Positions 26,258-35,078 are shown, numbered from the stretch's first letter. The stretch: 64,000 nt of DNA from Pedobacter sp. L105 (GCF_009765875.1 NZ_LMUP01000002.1:434001-498000), one strand, 5' to 3'. The notes: generated by a model not told the origin, from the letters alone. Numbers and translations: made by a program.

Positions 26258-27838
26258 TTAATGTGCGGCATCAGCCAGGTTCACTTTAGCACTGGATTTT
26301 TTTACAAACAACAATACAAAAGGAACGAAAACCACAAAAACGACGCCTACAAACATAAAAACGTCCATATAGGAAAGTAGGGTAGCCTGCACAGTAACAG
26401 CATTATCCATCATCTGGTAAGCGGTATTACGGGAAGTTAAACTGTCCAAACCATGCGACCTCATTCCCGCGGCCATCTGGGAAATACGCTGTTGAACATT
26501 TGTATCTATTACATTTAAGTGACTCACTACATCAACCCGATGGATGCTGGTTTCCCTGGATAAAAAGGTAGATATCAGTGCCACACCAAAAGAACCGCCC
26601 AGTTGCCGCATCATCCCCGTAAAAGCGGCCCCCTGACCGATCTCCTGTCCTTTCAGCGTAGAGAGAGACATCGTGCTAACAGGCACCGACAAGAGTCCCA
26701 TTCCCAATCCCCTGATGATCAGCGGCCAGAAGAAATCACCGGCACTGGTATCAGGTGTGATGATTTTATAACATAACATGCAAAAGATATAAAAGATGAA
26801 CATACCTATGGCAATTAAATACTTCTGCTGAATACCCTTCTGAATTAAAATTGCCACTACGGGCATCATCACCGCCACAAACAACGTACTCGGAAGCTGC
26901 AACAATCCCGCCTGCTGTGCTGTCCATCCCAGCAGGGATTGTGTGAATAAAGGAATTACAAAGGTAGATCCAAAAGTACCAAAGCCCATGATAAAGGAAA
27001 GGATCACCCCCATCCTCAAATTGCCGTTTTTAAGCACCCGCAAATTTACTACAGGGAACTTTGTTTCCAGCTGGCGCCAGATAAACAGATACAATCCCAA
27101 AAATGCAGTAACACACAAAGTAATGATCAGTTTACTATTGAACCAGTCATCTTCCTGGCCCTTTTCTAAAATATACTGTAAAGAGGAAATACCCACGGTA
27201 AGCAGAAAAATGCCTAGCCAGTCTATTTCACTGGCCGATCTTTTTTGCTCATATCTAGGGCTTCTTACAAACTCCAGGGTAAGCAGGGTAGCAACAATAC
27301 CTACAGGAATATTGATAAAAAAGATAAATGGCCATGAAAAATTATCTACGATATAACCACCCAGCGGCGGACCAAGTGTTGGGCCCACAATAATACCCAA
27401 AACATAGATAGCCTGTGCCATAGCGCGTTTCTCTGGCGGCCAGCTTTCTGTAATGATGGTCTGGGAAGTAACCAGCAAGGCTCCTCCTCCCATTCCCTGT
27501 AAAAATCTAAAAATCACGAGTTCGGTTACAGAGTGGGCATTTCCGCACAAAAAGGAACATACGGTAAATAAAACTACAGAAGCGGCAAAGTAGTTCCTCC
27601 TTCCAAACTGCTGGGAAAGCCAGCTGGTGAGCGGGATCACAATCACATTAGCCAGGGAGTAAGCCGTGATCACCCAGCTGATTTCATTTAACGTTGCACC
27701 TAAACTGCCACGCATATTGTTAAGCGCTACGTTGACGATGGTAGTGTCTATTATTTCCAATAACGCGCAAAATACTGCCGTAATGGTAATAATGGCCAGG
27801 CGCGGCCCATGTTCAATTAATGATTCTCCCTGTTGCAT
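26258..27838 (-). CDS. MFS drug efflux transporter, DHA2 family (EmrB-like)
   Basis: A 526-aa multidrug exporter with about 14 TM segments. The start MQQGESLIEHGPRL at 27838 is favoured; 16 extra codons upstream are AT-rich and unlike the family. Landmarks are EIIDTTIVNVALNNM (the D motif of TM1), WLSQQFGRRNYF (motif A), LQGMGGGALLVTSQTII and GPTLGPPLGGYIVDNFSWPF (motif C). Unlike EmrAB systems, no EmrA-like fusion protein or TolC gene is adjacent. The marR-like gene follows in the same operon. It is only loosely similar to the DHA2 pump at 19681. Confidence 0.9.
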   Translation of the reverse strand: MQQGESLIEHGPRLAIITITAVFCALLEIIDTTIVNVALNNMRGSLGATLNEISWVITAYSLANVIVIPLTSWLSQQFGRRNYFAASVVLFTVCSFLCGNAHSVTELVIFRFLQGMGGGALLVTSQTIITESWPPEKRAMAQAIYVLGIIVGPTLGPPLGGYIVDNFSWPFIFFINIPVGIVATLLTLEFVRSPRYEQKRSASEIDWLGIFLLTVGISSLQYILEKGQEDDWFNSKLIITLCVTAFLGLYLFIWRQLETKFPVVNLRVLKNGNLRMGVILSFIMGFGTFGSTFVIPLFTQSLLGWTAQQAGLLQLPSTLFVAVMMPVVAILIQKGIQQKYLIAIGMFIFYIFCMLCYKIITPDTSAGDFFWPLIIRGLGMGLLSVPVSTMSLSTLKGQEIGQGAAFTGMMRQLGGSFGVALISTFLSRETSIHRVDVVSHLNVIDTNVQQRISQMAAGMRSHGLDSLTSRNTAYQMMDNAVTVQATLLSYMDVFMFVGVVFVVFVPFVLLFVKKSSAKVNLADAAH

Positions 27839-27933
27839 GTAAATATATTTCACAACAAAGTTAAAATTCAAACAGTTTAAATTCAAACTATATTTAAAAT
27901 ATATTAAAACTGCCAGGAAAGGTATCGGCAGCC

Positions 27934-28587
27934 CTATTTATATTTGATCACATAATTGTCGATCTTCATTTTTATCTTCCCGGTTTTCGTTTCCTCGCTG
28001 CGCATTTGTTTTCTATCGATCTTTGTGCCCTTTCCCATAAAATTAAGCGGGATCTTTAGCTTTTCAATTGCAAATCCGGCTTCTACATAATCAGGTAAAA
28101 TGTTATTAAATGAAGCGTATTGCATTAGCAAAGTATACGTTCCGTCTTTACGGGTATTCACTTCAGATTCAACGATACGCCTGGCTTTAGTATCCATATA
28201 GAGGGTAACGAGGGCCAGATCAGATTGATTATCAGTAGGAATAACATTGATCACTTTTAACAGTTTCCCATTACGTTTTTCCATGCCGCGGTCAACAGTG
28301 ATAAAAGGATGTTTAAATATCTCAGACATGGAAAAATCAAGTCCCCGTTTGGGCAGCATCACAAAGTCGCTGGAAGAGAATAACATTTTTTTATCCTTTG
28401 CATAACGCACCTTAGCGGTTTTTGTCGGCATTTTGATAAATGAAACTTCTAAATCCAATGTGATATCAGCCGTAAACTGGCTCACGGAATCCATACGCTG
28501 TTTAATATGCAGCAGATCAGCATCTACTTTTTGGGCATTTGCAATTTGAGTACCCAGTACCAAGAATAGGAATAAATACCTGATCAT
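27934..28587 (-). CDS. LolA-like exported protein (outer-membrane lipoprotein-sorting family)
   Basis: A 217-aa protein with signal peptide MIRYLFLFLVLGTQIANA and a beta-rich body resembling the LolA/LolB-like half-barrel proteins of Bacteroidetes (DADLLHIKQRMDSV, ADITLDLEVSFIKMP, FVMLPKRGLDFSMSEIF, YTLLMQYASFNNI). Members bind lipids or hydrophobic chains in the periplasm. Its ATG overlaps the permease stop by 4 bp (ATGA), so it is the last gene of an ABC transporter operon. A role in passing the transported substrate across the periplasm is plausible but inferred. Confidence 0.75.
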   Translation of the reverse strand: MIRYLFLFLVLGTQIANAQKVDADLLHIKQRMDSVSQFTADITLDLEVSFIKMPTKTAKVRYAKDKKMLFSSSDFVMLPKRGLDFSMSEIFKHPFITVDRGMEKRNGKLLKVINVIPTDNQSDLALVTLYMDTKARRIVESEVNTRKDGTYTLLMQYASFNNILPDYVEAGFAIEKLKIPLNFMGKGTKIDRKQMRSEETKTGKIKMKIDNYVIKYK

Positions 28588-29414
28588 GTAATGTCTTGTT
28601 TATGAAAGATGTAAGTGCCGGCTACGGCAAAGCCAGCGATGTAAAGGAACAATACCGCATTGTTGACCCCTATTTTTAACCAGTCAATCTGATAATAAAA
28701 AAGCTGCTGCCAGTTATCAATCAGTTTAGGAAAAAAATAAGCGTTTATTGCCGGCATTCCGAAATCTACTTTTAACAGCAAATTGGTAATAATTAAGAAC
28801 AGGGCGGCGGCGATCCAGGTTTTCGCAGCTTCTTTAATGATCACCGCCAGTGTAATACTCACTACGCTATAAAAGATCATCGCTACTGCCCCGGAAGCAA
28901 ATGCCCAGCAGATACGGTGTATCGCATCTGCGGATTTAAAGAAATTGAGCGTGTTGATATAAACGATCAGATCCCCTTTGCCAAAAATAGAATAAGCTAA
29001 TGTAAATGTAGTCAGCATCATAAATGCGATGACCAGCAAAGTAAATAATGCAGCGATGATATATTTGGAAAGCATAAACTTCCATTTTTTTACCGCCTGC
29101 AGCATCACCGTTTGTACGGTACCATCCTTATATTCGTCCGTTACCAGCCCCGAGGTGATGATCATTAAGATCAGCGGCACATTAAACCACAGCGAGTTTA
29201 AAATAATGTACATGATCAGATTGCCATTGAGCAGCGTACCTTCAAAATAAAAGGACTGCCGTAAATTATTTAACAGTAAATCAAGTATTGCGCTTCCCTC
29301 ATAGTAGGCCGTAATCAGGATCAGTATTTCGATCACTAAAATTGCAGCCAGGGCATAGTAGGTTTTACTTTGCTTGCCCAGTTTTAAAAGCTCGGCAAAT
29401 AATAATGATCTCAT
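28584..29414 (-). CDS. ABC-2 type transporter permease
   Basis: A 276-aa membrane protein with six hydrophobic segments, a large loop after the first (residues about 38-55) and the ABC-2 signature region TDEYKDGTVQTVMLQAVKKWKFMLSK near 90-115. It overlaps the ATPase stop and the LolA-like start by 4 bp each. It would form the membrane channel with the ATPase at 29411. Similar small ABC-2 exporters in Bacteroidetes serve bacteriocin self-immunity, gliding or unknown tasks; the cargo is not evident here. Confidence 0.88.
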   Translation of the reverse strand: MRSLLFAELLKLGKQSKTYYALAAILVIEILILITAYYEGSAILDLLLNNLRQSFYFEGTLLNGNLIMYIILNSLWFNVPLILMIITSGLVTDEYKDGTVQTVMLQAVKKWKFMLSKYIIAALFTLLVIAFMMLTTFTLAYSIFGKGDLIVYINTLNFFKSADAIHRICWAFASGAVAMIFYSVVSITLAVIIKEAAKTWIAAALFLIITNLLLKVDFGMPAINAYFFPKLIDNWQQLFYYQIDWLKIGVNNAVLFLYIAGFAVAGTYIFHKQDIT

Positions 29415-30265
29415 GATAGGGGTGTATTAACCAATTCTTCTAATGTTAGTTCTGGTGTACATGAAGTAACTTTGATCCCTTCTGCAAGAAGGTCGCCCAG
29501 CAAAGCCGGGATTTCACTGGCCTTACAAAAAACCCGTGCATCATTGATACCCATTTTCACCTCATATCTTTGTAAAACGATAGAAGAACTTATGTTTTCG
29601 CCTGTAATGCTATAATTATGAATATGATTAGTGATCAGTTGTTCTGTAGTTCCTGAATTAACGATACGGCCTTCATCCATCACATACAAATAATGGCAGC
29701 ATTTTGTCAACTCGGCCATCAGGTGTGAGGAGAGCAGGATAGCGATATTGTCTTTCACCGCTAAATCCGTAATTAAACCAATGAGGGAAGTTACACCTGT
29801 AGGGTCAAGTCCCGAAAAAGGTTCATCAAGCACCAAACATTCCGGTTCATTTAACAAAGCTATCGCAATGCCCAGCCGTTGTTTCATCCCTAAAGAAAAA
29901 TTACGTACAGGATCTCTCCTGTCCACAGGTAATCCTACTTTCGTTAAATTTTGTTTGATGTAAGCCTCACTTACTTTTACCCCCTGGATACCAGCAAATA
30001 TTTTCAGGTTATCATAAGCATTAAGATAAGGATATAAACCTGGCCTTTCAATAATCCCGCCAATGGACTTTGATCGTGTAGAGTGAATCACCACAGTGCC
30101 TTCATCGGGCTTGATCAATCCGCAGAGGATTCTGAACAGCGTGGTTTTCCCTGCCCCGTTCCTTCCTAATAAACCACAGATCTGTCCGGAGGCAATGGAA
30201 ATAGAAACATCTGATAATGCTTTTTTCAGGGGATAATGTTTAGTTAAATGACTTCCTGTCAGCAT
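29411..30265 (-). CDS. ABC transporter ATP-binding protein
   Basis: A 284-aa ATPase from the ATG at 30265 (MLTGSHLTKHYPLKKAL); the 43 in-frame codons upstream belong to the reading frame of the previous gene's 3' region and do not fit the family. Walker A is GLLGRNGAGKTTL near residues 34-46, the signature is FSLGMKQRLGIA, and Walker B is CLVLDEPFSGLDP with a switch His in LSSHL. The start overlaps the end of the 189-aa gene by 26 bp. It powers the ABC-2 permease encoded next. Confidence 0.92.
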   Translation of the reverse strand: MLTGSHLTKHYPLKKALSDVSISIASGQICGLLGRNGAGKTTLFRILCGLIKPDEGTVVIHSTRSKSIGGIIERPGLYPYLNAYDNLKIFAGIQGVKVSEAYIKQNLTKVGLPVDRRDPVRNFSLGMKQRLGIAIALLNEPECLVLDEPFSGLDPTGVTSLIGLITDLAVKDNIAILLSSHLMAELTKCCHYLYVMDEGRIVNSGTTEQLITNHIHNYSITGENISSSIVLQRYEVKMGINDARVFCKASEIPALLGDLLAEGIKVTSCTPELTLEELVNTPLS

Positions 30266-30809
30266 TATATATAAATTTAGAATCAAGCTCCCTAAAGTTA
30301 AACTTGGGGGCATAGTATTTTTCAAGAAAGGTGCGCGACCAAAAGTATTTTTTGAACAGGAACAAAGGGTCGGTAACCATAAATTGAGGCACAAAATGAA
30401 ACCATCTTACGCCAACACGGCGGTAATATTTGTCCACTTCACTTTTTAAGCCCAGCTCTCTGGCAGCTACAATCACTGCTGTACGCTGGCATTTTGATCC
30501 TTTATACCGGCTGGCAACCTTAGGGGTAAAACCATGCATATAAAAATAATCCTTCACACGTTTATAATTTTGAAAGCGCGACCAGGCATCCAGTGTTACC
30601 AAAAAGATATGGCTAAAAGCAAATAATAAACTGCCACACCAAAATAAGGTGATCCAAAACGCATCATTACTATAGGCATCTTTTAATTTCGACCAATAAA
30701 ATAAGGACTCAAAAATAAAGAGCAGCACCGAACTGTGCAGCAAACTACCTACGTTCCAGTACGACACATAAATTTTGGGCTGTTTTGGTAATAGACCAGG
30801 GTTATTCAT
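30240..30809 (-). CDS. Two-TM membrane protein of unknown function, first gene of ABC operon
   Basis: A 189-aa protein with two hydrophobic segments (residues about 22-40 and 52-70) and a basic, aromatic C-terminal half (FYMHGFTPKVASRYKGSKCQRTAVIVAARELG, YYRRVGVRWFHFVP as short pieces). I do not recognise a named domain. It overlaps the ATPase start by 26 bp and leads the operon with permease and LolA-like genes, which suggests it is part of the exporter or is its cargo-handling partner. It is divergent from the DUF5996 gene. Confidence 0.65.
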   Translation of the reverse strand: MNNPGLLPKQPKIYVSYWNVGSLLHSSVLLFIFESLFYWSKLKDAYSNDAFWITLFWCGSLLFAFSHIFLVTLDAWSRFQNYKRVKDYFYMHGFTPKVASRYKGSKCQRTAVIVAARELGLKSEVDKYYRRVGVRWFHFVPQFMVTDPLFLFKKYFWSRTFLEKYYAPKFNFRELDSKFIYNADRKSFN

Positions 30810-30910
30810 TTACAAAAATCATGGTAATGTGTACTATATTACAACAAAATTTTGGTTCCTAAAACTTTCCCAGCTAAAAAATGTAAATTTAATGCCGTTA
30901 TAATCCTCCT

Positions 30911-31843
30911 ATGAAAAATAATAAATCGCAAGCCTGGCCAGAGCTTATTTTTGATCAATTAAAGGATACAATCACTACTGTACAGCTGTGGACCCAGATT
31001 ATAGGGAAAATAAGATTAACAAACATGCCCTGGCTAAATCATTCCTGGCATGTTACCCTCTATGTTTCACCACGTGGTTTAACTACCGGAAGCATTCCCT
31101 ATGAAGATGGTATTTTTCAGATGGACATGGACTTTATACAACATGAGCTGATCATTACAGCCAGTAACGGAAAAAAAGAGAAGATGGGCCTCTACCCTCG
31201 TTCTGTAGCTAATTTTTACAACGAGCTATTTCTAAAATTACAAGAAATGAATATTGAAGTGGAGATTCATGCCACTCCAAACGAGGTTGACCCAGCCATT
31301 CCATTTCAGGAAGACGAGCTGCATTGCAGTTATGATCCCCAACAGATGAACCTCCTATGGCAGGCACTGGTTCATATAGAAACCGTGTTTACGCGTTTCC
31401 GTTCGGGGTTTACCGGCAAATGCAGTCCGGTACATTTCTTTTGGGGAGCGTTTGACCTTGCTGTTACCCGTTTTTCCGGCAGAAAAGCCCCGCTACATCC
31501 AGGAGGCGCTCCAAATATCCCCAACAGGGTGATGCAGGAAGCCTATTCTCACGAGGTAAGCAGCTGTGGCTTCTGGCCAGGCAGCGAGCAATCTCCTGCC
31601 CCCGTGTTTTATGCGTATTGTTACCCAACGCCAGCTGATTTCCAGGAACAACCCGTTAAGCCAGCACAAGCTTTCTACAGCCAGGAGATGGGTGAATTTA
31701 TATTGCCTTATGAAGTTGTACAGCAAGCTACAGACCCGGCAGCCACATTGCTTCAATTTTTACGGTCAACTTATACCGCAGCAGCCAAAACAGGAAACTG
31801 GGACAAAGACCTGGAATGTAATCTAACCTATCTGGAGAAATAA
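30911..31843 (+). CDS. DUF5996 family protein
   Basis: A 310-aa protein that opens with WPELIFDQLKDTITTVQLWTQI and contains LNHSWHVTLYVSPRGLTT, FTGKCSPVHFFWGAFDLAVTRFSGR, and HEVSSCGFWPGS, all landmarks of the DUF5996 family known to me. Members are soluble, about 300 residues and have no known role. There is no signal peptide. The gene stands alone between the ABC operon and the ParA cassette. Confidence 0.83.
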   Translation: MKNNKSQAWPELIFDQLKDTITTVQLWTQIIGKIRLTNMPWLNHSWHVTLYVSPRGLTTGSIPYEDGIFQMDMDFIQHELIITASNGKKEKMGLYPRSVANFYNELFLKLQEMNIEVEIHATPNEVDPAIPFQEDELHCSYDPQQMNLLWQALVHIETVFTRFRSGFTGKCSPVHFFWGAFDLAVTRFSGRKAPLHPGGAPNIPNRVMQEAYSHEVSSCGFWPGSEQSPAPVFYAYCYPTPADFQEQPVKPAQAFYSQEMGEFILPYEVVQQATDPAATLLQFLRSTYTAAAKTGNWDKDLECNLTYLEK

Positions 31844-31930
31844 AAATTCAACCTTTCCTGAACGATCAATTTCCCCTGCTTCTACTTTTAGCAGCCCGAT
31901 TCCTCTTGCCTTTTTTTTCCTTTAAATTTT

Positions 31931-32149
31931 GATAGATATCTATATATCTTTTTATTTCAATAACTCAGATAAAATATCCGGTCAGATACAAAGATTGATA
32001 TATACCTAGATATCTATACATCATTATAAAGCAAAAAAACCTGCATATTGAGCATATAAGGATAGATGTATACAGATATAATTAAATAAAGATATCTTAA
32101 TTTCAATATATATATGTATCATTGTATCTTTATATATAGACACATTGAT
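31931..32149. repeat. GATA/TATC-rich tract with three AGATATCT palindromes (candidate centromere/operator)
   Basis: This is a very AT-rich tract directly upstream of parA. The 8-mer AGATATCT occurs exactly three times, at 31934-31941, 32008-32015 and 32090-32097, spaced 74 and 82 bp between centres and extended to ATAGATATCTAT, TAGATATCTA and AAGATATCTT. TATACATC (32015-32022) is mirrored by GATGTATA (32065-32072). By eye I count 10 GATA and 7 TATC words in about 220 bp. In ParA/RHH partition systems the RHH protein binds such upstream repeats both as centromere and as operator; that role here is inferred. Confidence 0.6.
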
Positions 32150-32893
32150 ATGAAGATTATAGCTGTTATAAACCATAAAGGCGGCACAGGCAAAACCACA
32201 TCTACATTAAATATTGGTGCAGGATTAGCCCTTAAAAAGAAAAAGACCTTACTCATTGACATTGATCCCCAATCCAACTTAACCGAAGGTTTAGGCCTCA
32301 GGGATGTAAAGGTTTCTATCTATGACAGTATAAAAAGTGATATTCCCCTTCCTGTTGAAACTATTTCTGAATACCTGGATATTGTACCCTCCTCTCTGGA
32401 TTTATTAGGTGCAGAAATTGAACTGGTTTCAAGATTAGGCAGGGAAACTATCCTGAAAAGATTACTGAAAGCTGTTGCAGGACAATACGATTATGTATTA
32501 ATTGATTGTGCACCGGCTTTAGGAATGCTCACCGTAAATGCACTGGTGGCTGCCGACACAGTAATGATCCCGTTAGAGGCCGAATATTTTGCCTACAGGG
32601 GAATTGACCGCTTGGTATCTATCATTTCAGATGTAAGAACACATTATAACGAAAACCTGACTATAGGCGGCGTATTTATCACCAAGATCAACCCGAGAAG
32701 GGTGATTACCGAACAGATTACAGGCAGTATCAAAAAATACTTTAGTGATAAACTGTTTGATACTTCCATCAGGATAAACGTGGCACTGGTAGAAGCGCAG
32801 TTAAAAGGGATAGATGTATTCGACTATGCTCCTGTATCTAATGGCGCAGTGGATTATGCAAATCTGGTAGATGAAATTTTAGTTAAAATATAA
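32150..32893 (+). CDS. parA: ParA-family partition ATPase (short, plasmid type)
   Basis: A 247-aa deviant Walker-type ATPase. The start is the ATG at 32150 (MKIIAVINHKGGTGKTT); the 12 codons upstream lie in the repeat tract. The motif KGGTGKTT spans residues 10-17 with the signature lysine K10, followed by LLIDIDPQSNLT and VLIDCAPALGMLTVNA. It lacks the N-terminal DNA-binding domain of type Ia ParA, so autoregulation would fall to a partner. That partner is probably the 83-aa RHH protein that starts 4 bp downstream. Plasmid-type partition is expected; no replication or transfer genes are in the window. Confidence 0.9.
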   Translation: MKIIAVINHKGGTGKTTSTLNIGAGLALKKKKTLLIDIDPQSNLTEGLGLRDVKVSIYDSIKSDIPLPVETISEYLDIVPSSLDLLGAEIELVSRLGRETILKRLLKAVAGQYDYVLIDCAPALGMLTVNALVAADTVMIPLEAEYFAYRGIDRLVSIISDVRTHYNENLTIGGVFITKINPRRVITEQITGSIKKYFSDKLFDTSIRINVALVEAQLKGIDVFDYAPVSNGAVDYANLVDEILVKI

Positions 32894-32897
32894 GATC

Positions 32898-33149
32898 ATG
32901 GCAAAAAAGAATTTAGGCGATATAGAGGATAACAATAAAAATTTAGGCGGTGTATCTGCACTGTTCAATTCTCCGTCGAAGGAGGTTACTGCAAAAGGAC
33001 AGGCTCCGCTTCCTGAAGAAGAAACAGTTACCTATCCTTTGAGACTTAAAAAAGGCGCTTTAAAGGCATTGAAAATATTGGGTGCTCAAAAGGGCATTAC
33101 AGTGAGGGAATTGATTCTTTCTGTGATAGAAAAAGAGTACGACCTCTAA
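32898..33149 (+). CDS. Small ribbon-helix-helix protein, probable ParA partner (ParG/Omega-like)
   Basis: An 83-aa protein. Residues 1-40 are polar and low in complexity (GDIEDNNKNLGG, an unstructured tail), and residues about 44-83 form a strand plus two helices, VTYPLRLKKGALKALK then GITVRELILSVIEKEY, as in RHH dimers. It starts 4 bp after parA. A flexible N-terminal tail and an RHH core match ParG/Omega centromere-binding proteins, whose tail stimulates ParA ATPase activity. No sequence identity to a named member is claimed. Confidence 0.72.
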   Translation: MAKKNLGDIEDNNKNLGGVSALFNSPSKEVTAKGQAPLPEEETVTYPLRLKKGALKALKILGAQKGITVRELILSVIEKEYDL

Positions 33150-33221
33150 TCTTTATTTTTTTATCAAAGTATACCCCACTGGAAGTCATAAGATAAAATC
33201 CACCATCATTCACCTTTTCCC

Positions 33222-33740
33222 ATGGAGATAAAAATAAGATCGTGTACGCTTGAGAACATTCCACAAATCATAAAGATAGGAATGGAAACTTTTAAGGATA
33301 CGTATGCCGATAAACATTCTGCTGAGGATGTTGAAGTCTATTTAACAGAGAATTATAACATAACAACCATTCAGAAGGAAATAGAAAATCCAGACTGCAC
33401 TTACTTTTTTGCATTTACTGATGAAATCGAACCTGTTGGTTTTATGAAGGTAAATACAAAAAAAGAACCTGCGGAACTGAATGGGAAAACCGGACTGGAA
33501 ATACAGCGTATTTATATTAAACCCAACCATAAAGGAAAATCAATCGGTAAAATGCTGCTGAACAAAGCCATTCAGTTAACAAAGGATTTAAATTTAGCCT
33601 GCGTGTGGTTATGCGTTTGGGAACATAACTTAGCTGCTATACAGTTTTATACTAAATTAGGATTCGTTAAAATCGGCACCACGACTTTTAACTTTGGTAG
33701 CACTATCGACACAGATTATTATTTAATGCTTGAAAGTTAA
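33222..33740 (+). CDS. GNAT-family N-acetyltransferase
   Basis: A 172-aa acetyltransferase. Motif A is seen as IYIKPNHKGKSIGKMLLNKAI (R/QxxGxG/A-like, with the GKSIGK acetyl-CoA loop near residues 110-116), and motif B as VWLCVWEHNLAAIQFYTKLGF. The N-terminal half begins EIKIRSCTLENIPQI. It resembles the RimI/SpeG-like and bleomycin-type GNATs of Bacteroidetes; the substrate is unknown. It follows the ParA cassette on the same strand after 72 bp but probably has its own expression. Confidence 0.88.
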   Translation: MEIKIRSCTLENIPQIIKIGMETFKDTYADKHSAEDVEVYLTENYNITTIQKEIENPDCTYFFAFTDEIEPVGFMKVNTKKEPAELNGKTGLEIQRIYIKPNHKGKSIGKMLLNKAIQLTKDLNLACVWLCVWEHNLAAIQFYTKLGFVKIGTTTFNFGSTIDTDYYLMLES

Positions 33741-33796
33741 TTGTATTTATATTATTTCTCAGTTCGCATCGTTAAGGAATTAGTTTTTACTTCCAA

Positions 33797-34027
33797 ATGA
33801 AGTATATGAAAAATAGTATTACTCCTGTACAAAATGAATACGGAGAAAAAATAGTCGATTTAATCTTAAACATCCAGCAAAATGAATTTAATATAGACCT
33901 AACGATAGCAGATCAACCAGACCTTTTAGATATTGGCAACATCTATTATCGAAATGGAGGTTGTTTTTGGGGGGCATTTATACCCATTGCCCGGCCTATC
34001 ATATCCCGCAGCCATTTTTGTAATTGA
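33797..34027 (+). pseudogene. Truncated GNAT acetyltransferase remnant
   Basis: Codons 1-57 resemble the start of another GNAT protein (KIVDLILNIQQNEFNI, TIADQPDLLDIGNIYY, NGGCFWGA), a family usually about 160 residues with the acetyl-CoA motif further on. After FWGA the frame runs into about 19 unrelated residues and a stop in a hairpin, so the catalytic half is missing. It lies next to an intact GNAT gene. The simplest reading is a deletion relic; an inactive short protein is possible. Confidence 0.6.
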
Positions 34028-34040
34028 ACATGGCTGCGGG
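34005..34040. terminator. Hairpin between GNAT remnant and LLM gene
   Basis: CCCGCAGCCAT pairs with ATGGCTGCGGG, a perfect 11-bp stem with a 14-base loop, 6 bp beyond the stop of the convergent LLM gene. The T-run is imperfect, so termination is likely but not certain. Confidence 0.65.
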
Positions 34041-34046
34041 TTAATT

Positions 34047-35078
34047 TTATAGGATCGCTTTTCTCACCGCAGGTGCAATTTCTTTTCCAAAGATCTCGAT
34101 AGATTTCATCATGGTTGCGTGTGAAGGATCTCCTACATCCATATGCCCGATAAAACGGGTAATACCGAACAATTCATGCATGTACAAAATCTTATCTGTA
34201 ACTTCCTTAGCATCACCAATAAACAGCGCCCCGTCTTTTGAACGGCCTCCATTATATTGCATTTTGGTATAGGGAGCCCATCCCCTTGTTGAGCCTATTC
34301 TATCCATTTGTGAAGCATAGTTATAATAATACTCATCAGTAATTGCTTTATCATTACTGATAAAACTATGTGAATGTATACCAATCTGCATTTTAGACGC
34401 ATCATGACCGTTTGCCAGATATGCTTCCTTATAATATTCAATTAAAGGTTGAAACTGTTCGGGCATTCCGCCGATAATAGCAACAATTAGTGGCAAGCCC
34501 AATACCGCAGCACGTAAAACAGATGCAGGCGTTCCGCCAACAGCAATCCAGATAGGCAATTGACCATTATTGGTTGCTCTCGGTAAAACAGTCTGGTTGA
34601 TGAGTGGGGCACGTAGCTGTCCCTTCCAATTCACCACTTCATTGTTATTAATATTCAATAACAGATCGAGTTTCTCTTCAAATAACTGATCATAATCTTT
34701 CAGGTTATAACCAAATAGTGGGAAGGACTCAATAAAACTTCCTCGTCCTACCGCTATTTCGGCACGGCCATTAGAAATCAGGTCTATTGTAGAAAAATCC
34801 TGATATACTTTTACAGGCTCTGCTGAACTCAGCACTGTAACAGTACTGGTTAACTTTATATTTTTGGTAATGCTGGCTGCTGCAGCGAGAACAATCTCGG
34901 GAGATGACACTGCATAATCAGGCCTGTGGTGTTCACCAAGACCAAAAACATCAAGTCCAACCTCATCAGCCAGTTTAATCTGTTCCAGAATTTCCTGCAG
35001 TTTTAATTTTGCTGATCTTGGTTTTCCTGTTGCAAGATCAAAAGATAAATCACCAAACATGCCTATACCTAGTTCCAT
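34047..35078 (-). CDS. LLM-class flavin-dependent oxidoreductase
   Basis: A 343-aa bacterial luciferase-like monooxygenase with a TIM-barrel fold. The start MELGIGMFGDLSFD, GLGEHHRPDYAVSSPE near residue 45, VTVLSSAEPVKVYQDFSTIDLIS and GRAEIAVGRGSF are typical of the F420/FMN-dependent LLM family, and it resembles the CE1758-like subgroup. It would oxidise an unknown small molecule using reduced flavin. No flavin reductase gene lies nearby. The gene stands alone. Confidence 0.88.
   Translation of the reverse strand: MELGIGMFGDLSFDLATGKPRSAKLKLQEILEQIKLADEVGLDVFGLGEHHRPDYAVSSPEIVLAAAASITKNIKLTSTVTVLSSAEPVKVYQDFSTIDLISNGRAEIAVGRGSFIESFPLFGYNLKDYDQLFEEKLDLLLNINNNEVVNWKGQLRAPLINQTVLPRATNNGQLPIWIAVGGTPASVLRAAVLGLPLIVAIIGGMPEQFQPLIEYYKEAYLANGHDASKMQIGIHSHSFISNDKAITDEYYYNYASQMDRIGSTRGWAPYTKMQYNGGRSKDGALFIGDAKEVTDKILYMHELFGITRFIGHMDVGDPSHATMMKSIEIFGKEIAPAVRKAIL

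Noticed and set aside
30266..30394. N-terminal extension of the ABC ATPase
   Set aside because: It overlaps the previous gene and precedes the typical ATPase start; ATG at 30265 fits.
31844..31930. T-rich stretch after the DUF5996 gene as a terminator
   Set aside because: There is a run of T but no paired stem in front of it.
32101..32149. TA-repeat tract as a simple microsatellite
   Set aside because: Parts are simple TA runs, but the exact AGATATCT palindromes and mirrored TATACATC/GATGTATA show more structure than a microsatellite would.
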